Shown: one piece after another, positions 57,401-64,000 of the stretch
Layout of the letters: each line of letters starts with the position of its first letter
Position numbering within the stretch: the first letter of the stretch is position 1
Origin: Sabethes cyaneus
Taxonomy: Eukaryota > Arthropoda > Insecta > Diptera > Culicidae
Direction of reading: 5' to 3'
Assembly (NCBI RefSeq): GCF_943734655.1
Contig: NC_071354.1
Span: 157,377,142-157,441,141, forward strand
DNA length: 64,000 nucleotides
Made by a program: the position numbers and the translations under genes
Notes under the pieces: model-generated
Database searches by the model: none
Seen by the model: only the letters and a program-made list of their open reading frames with translations
Told to the model about the DNA's origin: nothing

Positions 57401-58776
57401 AAATCTGAGAAAAACTTTCTCCAGTTCGGGATAAAGGCATCCAACCATGGCCTGCCAAAAAGAGGAATAAATTGATTTTGGCAATTCAAAACCAAAAGCT
57501 TTAACAACTCAGTTTTCCCCCTGAATGAAACCAAAACTTTAGCTTCTCCCTCAATCATAAGTTTAGCACCATTGACAACTATCAATTGCTTAGCTGATTT
57601 TCGTAAAGAGTTTGTAAAAAGAGAGAAATACTGTGTTTTACTTATTACCGAAACGGAGGAACCACAGTCAACCTCCATTTCTAAAGATTTATCCTCAACC
57701 CGGACGGACACTAAACATGGTTCACTTATCCTGTTAATCGAAATTATATTCATGCACTCCAAGTTACCTTCGTCCGAATCGCTGTCAGTCTCGTCAATCT
57801 CGTCGGTTCTCATCCTCTGCATAAGGTCAGCTAAATTTTGTGTTCCCGATGGCCCCGGTTTTATTTGATCTACAAGGTTAATAGCTTCCCTCTTCAAGTC
57901 CTTGCGTTTGAAGCATCGCCGCTTCAAATGACCCCTTATTCCGCAAAAATCACAGACGCGATAATCTTTATAACCACCGGATGATCTAAATTGTTCTTCC
58001 CTATACTCAGCTGGCTTAAATTTTGTTGTAGAATTCCAACGCTTGCTTGGTTGGAACCGCTTTTTATTAGAAAAATGTTTATTATATGGTTGGTACCCCA
58101 ACCTCTCCTTTACCGAAAGTTTATCCTTCTCCTCCTGTTCTTTTATTAGCCTGTCGAGTTTTAAAAATCTGCCCATTGTTGGACCAACAGGGTCACCAGG
58201 TCTATGCAAAGATGCCACTTGCTCAATAGTCATATTAGTAGATCTAGAGCCAGATGACAAACTTTCCACGCTACTTTTCGCTGCTTCCCACGTTTGAATC
58301 ACTTTTTCAGCCGCCTCAAGCGTCTGATCAGATTCACCAAGAATTTTTTGCTTTAAGGTAACATCCCTGAGTCCTGCTAATAAACGATCCCGTATTGCAG
58401 TGTCCTTAAATAACCCGTATGAACAATGTTCCGCCTGCAGTTTTAAGGCTAATAAAAAATCTTCGGCCGTTTCATCGGCTCTTTGCACCCGCTGATTAAA
58501 AGAGATTCGCTGACAAATTCCTGATGCCGTTTTGTCTATACGCATTTTCAGTTTTTCTATCATGGTAGTTAACGAAACATCCACCAGATTTCCCGTTGGA
58601 AACAATAGTTTCAGCTCGGCGTATATGTGAGGACCACCAAGGGTAATGAAATGAGCTTTGCGGTCATCATCAGTTATCTTATTTGCCATGAAAAAGAAAT
58701 CCAATCTTTCAACCCATTGGGTAAAAGAAGTACCTTTACGGTAAGGCTCTATTGTGGTGGAGAAAGTTGAAGACAT
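54484..58776 (-). CDS. Gag-Pol polyprotein of Ty3/gypsy retrotransposon
   Basis: One frame of 1430 codons, with Gag and Pol fused without frameshift. Residues 1-300 are Gag, with a CCHC zinc knuckle at 275-288 (CDFCGIRGHLKRRC). The protease is around 355-450 with active-site D370-C-G-S rather than the usual D-T/S-G. RT is about 500-720: D599 in ALDLEGA and YLDD at 659-662, with LPQGASSS before it. RNase H has D808, E849 and D874. Integrase has the zinc-binding H1024, H1027, C1057, C1060 and a D,D-35-E triad at D1088, D1142, E1178. The C-terminus carries basic clusters (KGRKRK, KDRKRRKEER, RRSTRKR) that may direct nuclear entry or target DNA. The start MSSTFSTT is the first Met of the frame, preceded by an AT-rich leader. 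All catalytic residues except the protease Cys variant are canonical, so the protein is likely active. It packages and reverse-transcribes its own RNA and integrates the cDNA. Confidence 0.96.
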   Translation of the reverse strand: MSSTFSTTIEPYRKGTSFTQWVERLDFFFMANKITDDDRKAHFITLGGPHIYAELKLLFPTGNLVDVSLTTMIEKLKMRIDKTASGICQRISFNQRVQRADETAEDFLLALKLQAEHCSYGLFKDTAIRDRLLAGLRDVTLKQKILGESDQTLEAAEKVIQTWEAAKSSVESLSSGSRSTNMTIEQVASLHRPGDPVGPTMGRFLKLDRLIKEQEEKDKLSVKERLGYQPYNKHFSNKKRFQPSKRWNSTTKFKPAEYREEQFRSSGGYKDYRVCDFCGIRGHLKRRCFKRKDLKREAINLVDQIKPGPSGTQNLADLMQRMRTDEIDETDSDSDEGNLECMNIISINRISEPCLVSVRVEDKSLEMEVDCGSSVSVISKTQYFSLFTNSLRKSAKQLIVVNGAKLMIEGEAKVLVSFRGKTELLKLLVLNCQNQFIPLFGRPWLDAFIPNWRKFFSDFLEINNVAENSSNLIVPEIRHKFGHLFKKDFSSPIVGYEADLELKCDRPIFKKAYDVPYRLRDKILLYLDKLEREKVITPIQTSEWASPVIVVAKKNNDIRLVIDCKVSINKIIVPNTYPLPTAQDLFAGLAGCKVFCALDLEGAYTQLSLSQESRRFMVINTIKGLFTYNRLPQGASSSASIFQQVMDQVLNGLEHVYCYLDDVLVAGTSLEDCKQKLFEVLKRLENANIKINFDKCKFFVTVLPYFGHIISSNGLMPCSDKIATIQQAKIPQNVTELKSFLGLINYYNKFIPNLSSRLYYLYNLLKNDVKFIWNKDCDRAFEESKKALINANILEFYDPNKPIAIVSDASGYGLGGVIAHIVEGVEKPISFTSFSLNAAQKNYPILHLEALALVSTIKKFHKYLYGKFFYVFTDHKPLVGIFGKEGKHSIYVTKLQRYILELSIYDFEIKYRPSAQMGNADICSRFPLEQMVPSDYDKEYIKSINFGQDLPIDYKRIASETKDDAFLQQIVIYMKRGWPKRLDKRFANIFSNQQDLEFFNECLLYKDRVIIPTAMRSDVLKLLHANHGGIVKMKQLARRYIYWFGINNDIEKFVASCDACNGMAIVPKSKVQSQWIPTTRPFSRVHIDFFYFQHHTFLIIVDSFSKWVEIEWMKKGTDTGNTLRKLDAYFARYGLPDVLVSDGGPPFNSQAFVNFLERQGIKVFKSPPYNPASNGQAERLVRTVKEVLKRFLLEPEVAELNLEDQINLFLFNYRNCCSTVDGRFPSEKIFCFSPKTLIDLMHPRKSYKQYLTKLTTHDPPTQPANDVMVKDNYAIDVADPFKNLMAGDEVWYKNHNLQNHARWVKAIFLRQISKNVLQVEIGSVPINAHRRQLRITRSDPMVRPNVLYSAGVAERTSETAEVAETGEAEEELGSLPKEVSRKGRKRKNEELFLEISGKDRKRRKEERKVTPIRRSTRKRILNMDKDFVYK

Positions 58777-59702
58777 TTTTCAAAAAAAAAATCAATGAAA
58801 ATTATTTCCAAAAAAAAATTTAGGAGAAAACCAAATTTCCAAAGAATAACAAAATTTTCCACCGATTTCACGTTAAAAGAAAATTTATAAAAAATATTTT
58901 CATAGGTCACTTTTTGTCACTGATATGTGGATGATTATATGTATATATTGTAACAATATTGTGGTAATTTATTTTAATGGGCAAGAGAAAATGGAAAAAT
59001 AAAAATTAAATATCACAATTTGCCCAGTGTTACAAAAAATAAAACAAAAGAAACTCACCAGATCGTCCGTGGCAAAAGGGTTTTCAATTATAATTTTAAT
59101 TTCCAAAATTTTTCAGCACTTTTTCCTTTAGGCTTTTTTTATCCTTTTATCCTTTTTTCCAACGTCTTTTGCCAATTCTTTTCTACTGCAGGTGCCGGAA
59201 TCCAAACCAGCAAAGCCAAACGATGTAAAAAGCACTAAACGCTGTGTTACGTTTTTTCACCAAAGAAACAGAGAAAAAAAAAACATTAGAATAAAATAAT
59301 TATTCCTTTGTCAGGACCGATTGTCCTTTAGCAAAAAGAATCGGAGATCTATTATCTCTCAGAACAATAGAAATACTAACTATTGTTTTTCCCAACAATA
59401 GATTTACTAATTCTATTGTCTGTTCCGCTGTTCTTAACGAAAGAAAGAAAAAAGAAACACCTTTACCAAAGCGCCACAAAATGGAGTTTTTATTTCACCC
59501 ACGCACAAATTGCTTTCCACCGTTACCGAAAATTACCTTTTTCTGCTGTTTTTCTAGCGTTTATGCACGCCGCAACACACTTTTTCGTTTGATTTTTTTG
59601 CTTACAGCACCAGCCGAAAAGAATAACTTTCCACTGGCCTCGTGCCGTAAAATAAAAAAAACTATCACTTACCGCGATAAAAACCAATTTTCCTCGTCGC
59701 CA
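58777..59702 (-). other. Untranslated leader of the LTR retrotransposon
   Basis: 926 bp between the 5' LTR and the Gag start, AT-rich with no supported frame. It would carry the packaging signal; none is identifiable by sequence. Short frames on either strand here are chance. Confidence 0.8.
59684..59702 (-). promoter_or_regulatory. tRNA primer-binding site
   Basis: In element orientation TGGCGACGAGGAAAATTGG begins directly after the 5' LTR. The TGG pairs with the CCA tail of a tRNA. I could not assign the tRNA species by eye. Confidence 0.7.
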
Positions 59703-59991
59703 CTTTAAAGTCTTTCCTTTGTGTCCGGGTAAAGCCGAAAAGAATAGCAAGGTGGAATCACTCCAGATGGTAAATAGTCGTAGATCGTGGTAAAGGAGTT
59801 CGGATCACTCAACACTAGTTCACGTTGGAAGTTCAACTTAGACTGCCGAGACCGGCTCGTGTATTCTACCTTTTATCGGATGACAGTGTTGCCAGAAAGA
59901 CCGCCATAATTAATTGATATAATTGATCGATTTCGATCAATTACACTTTCTTAAAATTATACCCTTTTTTGGGTAAATTTAATACACAACA
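59703..59991 (-). repeat. 5' LTR (right copy on the plus strand), promoter-bearing
   Basis: 289 bp, identical by eye to 54114-54402. In element orientation it drives transcription of gag-pol. No canonical TATA box is seen, so the promoter type is uncertain. Confidence 0.95.
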
Positions 59992-60120
59992 AGAGCAACA
60001 TTCTGAGCGGTTTATTCAAGAAACATTTGGTCTATTTCAATCACCGTGGGAAAATTATTTTCTTATTTTAATTGATGCTTTTCGGTGAAGATTAGGAAAC
60101 ATTAGATATTTATTCGATGA

Positions 60121-60603
60121 TTGTCTTCTAAAAACTTATGTGGCGGTATGAAACAGTTTTGTTTTTTGAAGGAAATTATTGTTATTTACCATTCAACATT
60201 CATAAATGATTTTGAATGTACACCTACTGCGGTAATTTCTAACGAAGTCTGTTCGATTGCGTCAATTTTTGATACTTTTTTGAGTAAAAATGAGATCTTA
60301 CCGGTCATGCGGGCGATGTTCGCTTCTAAGCCCACTTGGCAGGATATGCTATCACTGCAACACATTTATTTAGATCAGGAAAATGGCCAAATAAATCCTT
60401 GCGTAACCAGCATTTTTCGTTGGGTGGGACTCAGATTCCTGCACTATCCAACTGTATCATCACAACATATTTTGAAACCAGAACAGGAGGGCCCCTTCAA
60501 TGATGTCTGTTATATGTTAATCAGATTGAATACCACTCGAAGTGTTGTAATCGAAAAGGCACACAAAGTTTTGATACCGATATGCTACTACAATCAAATA
60601 TAA
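60121..60603 (+). CDS. Unrecognised open frame, possible remnant of a coding element
   Basis: A 160-codon frame that opens at TTG; the first ATG is codon 10 (MKQFCFLKE). The product has a mixed, protein-like composition (LPVMRAMFASKPTWQDMLSL, SIFRWVGLRFLHYP), unlike the low-complexity chance frames elsewhere. Immediately upstream, two other phases also read plausibly (EQHSERFIQETFGLFQSPWE near 59993-60055), interrupted by stops, which hints at a frameshifted longer coding region that the LTR element inserted into. I recognise no domain. It could be a TE gene, an old viral insertion, a host pseudogene or chance. No splice sites or promoter were identified. Confidence 0.25.
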   Translation: MSSKNLCGGMKQFCFLKEIIVIYHSTFINDFECTPTAVISNEVCSIASIFDTFLSKNEILPVMRAMFASKPTWQDMLSLQHIYLDQENGQINPCVTSIFRWVGLRFLHYPTVSSQHILKPEQEGPFNDVCYMLIRLNTTRSVVIEKAHKVLIPICYYNQI

Positions 60604-63600
60604 ACAACCTAGTACGAAATAGCAAAATTATTTTTGGACAGCGATTTATTGAAAATGTTAACGTCGTCTAGTAATGGGCCTTCAGCTGTATTATAGTAAA
60701 TCCCATCAACCAAACAGTGGCACAGCTCTCGTTCCATCCCCCTCTCGCTATTTCTATCGCGTGCAGTTAGCATGGATAATTGAATCCACACTCTAATGCA
60801 CTGCTTGCGGAGGTTTTCGTGATGAAGCTAGTGCTACTGCAAAAGTCACATCCACCGAAAGGAGGTGATGGTGATGATGGCTGAGCTGAATGCTAGATAA
60901 TGTGACAGTGTCATCGCTTGTAACCGCTACGATAATTCAATTTAGGATGATATATCCAGTGGAAATTACGATTTAGCGTGCCTGTCACTCAATAATTCTA
61001 TAGAAGGAAATTGTATTTGGGTACGGAATTACAGGCGGGAAGAGGATATACATAATCTGAATAAACGGCAATGATGTCTCCGTCAATGTAGTATTATTGA
61101 TTTATAATATCAGACACGTGTCCATCCTTGTTCAATTCAAGTAATGGTAATAGCAATATTCATTAGAAAAATCACATAAATTCAAGCGCAGGTTATTGCC
61201 CCCCTCGTAAGCAATGCCTTAGTAAGAGGAACAACAGAAAACTTAGAAATTTTGTGTGCAATAATTAATGAAGCAGTTCCTCTGATTCCATACTAAGTAG
61301 TCGAACAGACAGGATTGTTCTCGTGATACTAATTAAACAGAGCCACTAAGTTTTCCCGAGGAAGTTTGAATATTGGCCCACTTTTCAATCATTCTGTTGG
61401 GTGCAAATCGAAACCGCCTGAGGTTATCAACACGATTTCCAGCAAAAGCCATGCTTTCGTGCTAAGGCTCTGAACCGCACAAGCTCAGCTGCTCAGTGAT
61501 TAAACCTACAAAAACCACAACACTCTTCATTAATTAGTGAAGATCTTGGGTTACCACCGACATCGTGTGAAGCGCCGCCGGTAGGGGGAAGCCCCAAAAC
61601 AGCATCGTTTTAAAGAGCCACCGACAAGAGCCGTTTGCTGCTCGTCGTCGTCGTCATTTGGGTGGGTGTAAGATTGCCATCACCGGAAAGATTCACCGCT
61701 GAAAACTCGTGGGTGGAGTGGAGATGCTCTGGTAACGAAAAGTTTGATTAGAAAATTTGCTTTCCTGTCAAACCGTGAGTTGGCGATGCAAGGTGAAAAG
61801 GAATCTCGCTCAGACTACTGCGGACAAGTGTTTTGAAAATGATTGATTTGCGACTGTTTTGGTAAGTGGTTTGTTTTGACGTGATATTATGTGTTTAATT
61901 TACTCCCCTAATAAATACTCAATATTCAGAAATTTAAACAAGAAGAAAATTAAGTACGTGTAATGCCACAATAGATCAAATAACTGGTCGCAGTGGAAAA
62001 TGTACCCAACAAGAAAAAAAATGTCCATATTGTAGAATTTGCATGCAACATATTCAACAACCATCCGTTATCCGTTTTCGACGCTGTTTAAAATGGTGTC
62101 AACCTTGACTTATGACTTTTAACAGCCACCTCCTTCCAAAAGTGTCTTGGTTTAAATACAATCTCGGAACTTCGGAATTGTTCACTTAAAATGAAAAAAT
62201 AAAAATATTGATAAATATATATTTTAAATTGTCGCATTTCTAGCCTTGTTTACCATTTACGTCTCTTTTTCTCTGGATAAAGTTGAACAATTAGTAAAAG
62301 TTTGATCAAGGTTTACGAGCAGCTGCAGCAGCATCGAATTTGTTTTCGCGCAGTTCCATAAATTGCGAGACGAGCGTTGTTTTGGTGCAACTTTTTCAAT
62401 TTCGCAGGTGCAAATATTTACTTTTATTTTACCTCTAGACACAAAGCGAACGATGACTGATGCCGAAGCTGTAACCGACTGGTAACCTGTATCCGGTGGT
62501 GAGCGAGACGACAATGATGGAAAGTGCTTCGGGGCTTAGCAGATTGGTTCGCCGGAAAATAGAATGCTGTTTTCACTGGTAGTGAAATGCAATTAGTCGT
62601 GATGGCTTTGATGTGGGATATTTTAGTTGGGAAAATAACACTAGAGGTGCTTGTGCAGTTCTATGACTTGAAAATTATAACTAGATTGGTAATTAAATGC
62701 TTTTAGTTATAGAATATTGATGCACCGTAACATGAATGGAAGTCGTAATTTGAATAGCAAAACCTTTTAACCAATCATCAATATTAACTAACAGGGTCTC
62801 AAAACTTTGTTTTTTTTTCTGATAGGTTGATGCTAATAGTTAGCAAACCAAATAAATTTTAACACATTTGCTGTACATTAAACCAAGGTTTTTACTTTTT
62901 GGTAGAGAACAAATCAACAGTGAACCTAAAAATAGCAACCAAGATAAACAACAAAATGCTTCATAAAGCGCAAATTTTACTTTTCTTCGTCGCAACAATC
63001 TTTGGGCTTGATTGTTTGCTTCCTGACCCAAAGTTATCGCGGAAATAAATCAAAACCTGCCTCATCCGTACCGTTTGTTTACCTTGCTTTCGGGCACTCA
63101 TCGTTTGCGCATTTTCCATCACATACCTGTGCTGTATTGTATATTGCTGTATGGTATGGTATGGCCTTCCGAAGCAAGCCTCCCAGATCGAAGCAAAAGT
63201 GAATGGAAAACTTTTTCAATTTGGTCTGTACAAAGACAATTTCAAGCGGAAATTGAATTTAAAGGGACAAGGTTCATTGGAAACGGCGATGTTGAGTGAG
63301 TGACATTCGGGGCGCGGTAGGCGTTCCAAAATTTCGTTGAATTATGTTTGAAATCTTATTCGGAAAATTTAAGCCCCGCAAAGCCTGTGGTGGGCATCGC
63401 AAATATGTGGCGAATGTAGAGAGAGGGTTTGCTCCAGTTCACGTGGAAGCTGAGAAACAAAAGCTGGTTATGTGATCTTGAATCATATAGTGTGTAAATA
63501 CAGTATCAGTGCTACGAAGGAGCGAAAGGATGAACAATTGGATATGTTTCCAGTTTAATTTTAAAACTTGGAAACTTTTTACCATGGTGGAATTATTTAA

Positions 63601-64000
63601 TCTTGAAAATCTATAGAAGGGAAGAAAGAATAATTGGGTTAGTCTTTCGTTAATTTCAATGTGTTTAAGGTGCACTTGATACTGCGCTCACATACTTCGT
63701 TTGGTCGTGTGGTGTCGGTGTGGAACAACTTTCAATGTTTTCTGAACCGGCTAATTTGGTTTAATGTACATGAAAGTGGTATAATATATCACCCTTAAGA
63801 ATAAATGTATATTGTATCTCTACAGTGTTTGCCAAGATTAACGTTACAACTACGAGTGTATGTTACAATTTGTGCTAAAAATCAATTTTTAATACTTTGA
63901 CATATGTATTTTGAAACAATTCAATGTATCCTGCAGAAATATGACCTACTCAGTCCGCGATTCGTTCCCCCGAATCTCTAGGCAAGTGGCTTAAGCGCCA
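60604..64000. other. Spacer DNA, no gene recognised
   Basis: About 3.4 kb. A somewhat GC-richer island at 61430-61830, with a GTCGTCGTCGTC run near 61645, could be single-copy host DNA such as an untranslated exon or regulatory sequence, but nothing confirms it. A short GTATG repeat lies near 63148-63165. Short open frames have no recognised domain. Confidence 0.4.

Larger units (their letters stand above)
54114..59991 (-). mobile_element. Complete Ty3/gypsy-type LTR retrotransposon, 5878 bp
   Basis: All hallmarks of a full element are present on the minus strand. There are two 289-bp LTRs that look identical by eye and a 4-bp target duplication, AGAG (54110-54113 and 59992-59995). A TGG-initiated primer-binding site follows the 5' LTR, a 926-bp leader (58777-59702) leads to a single uninterrupted gag-pol frame, and a polypurine tract abuts the 3' LTR. 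Domain order Gag-PR-RT-RH-IN places it in Ty3/gypsy (Metaviridae); a Mag-like lineage is a guess from RT and protease style. LTR identity and the open frame mean insertion was recent, and the copy may still be mobile. Confidence 0.96.

Overview
This window looks like gene-poor, repeat-dense nuclear DNA from a dipteran insect, most likely a mosquito. That call rests on AT-rich spacer DNA, five copies of a tRNA-headed SINE with a 3' body I associate with mosquito genomes, several non-LTR retrotransposon families of the kind common in mosquitoes, and many short TIR elements (MITEs) of Tc1/mariner, hAT, PIF/Harbinger and piggyBac type. The species call is inference. I found no convincing host protein-coding gene, rRNA, genuine tRNA gene, CRISPR array or bacterial-style operon.

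Layout. 1-3 kb: spacer with a short hairpin and a dispersed repeat. 3-7.2 kb: a SINE pair, a non-LTR (LINE) RT fragment, a TA-flanked MITE with a 70-nt hairpin in it, LINE pieces in both orientations, and dispersed repeat family R2 split by a SINE. 11.2-12.8 kb: a long inverted-repeat element carrying a hAT-type MITE (8-bp TSD), then a SINE. 17.2-20.8 kb: a dead mariner (DD37D-type) transposase split by a piggyBac-like (TTAA) element that contains a 512-bp palindrome, plus PIF/Harbinger-type MITEs. 21-23.2 kb: a 1.46-kb purine-only-like tract and repeat R1 copy 1. 25.3-31.7 kb: three TIR elements, R1 copy 2, a LINE RNase H fragment, a 39-bp minisatellite and a SINE. 34.3-38.7 kb: a roughly 3-kb LINE on the minus strand, itself split by a 682-bp insertion with a 9-bp TSD, and apparently lying inside an older plus-strand LINE; then a hexanucleotide microsatellite. 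46.8-52.4 kb: a SINE split by a Penelope-like foldback, an R2 copy split by a LINE that is itself split by a TA-flanked MITE, then two retro-insertions with 21- and 23-bp TSDs. 54.1-60.0 kb: a structurally complete Ty3/gypsy LTR retrotransposon on the minus strand, with apparently identical 289-bp LTRs, a 4-bp TSD (AGAG) and a single 1430-residue Gag-Pol reading frame. 60-64 kb: one unrecognised 160-codon frame and otherwise plain spacer.

The genes do not form a cellular pathway; what the window shows is stratigraphy, with elements nested up to four deep. The only gene that looks potentially functional is the Gag-Pol frame. The most unusual object is at 46872-47270: a perfect 177-bp inverted repeat with a 15-bp loop, a 30-bp extension on one side only, a 12-bp target duplication and a degenerate hammerhead-ribozyme-like core, which together fit a non-autonomous Penelope-like element with inverted terminal repeats.
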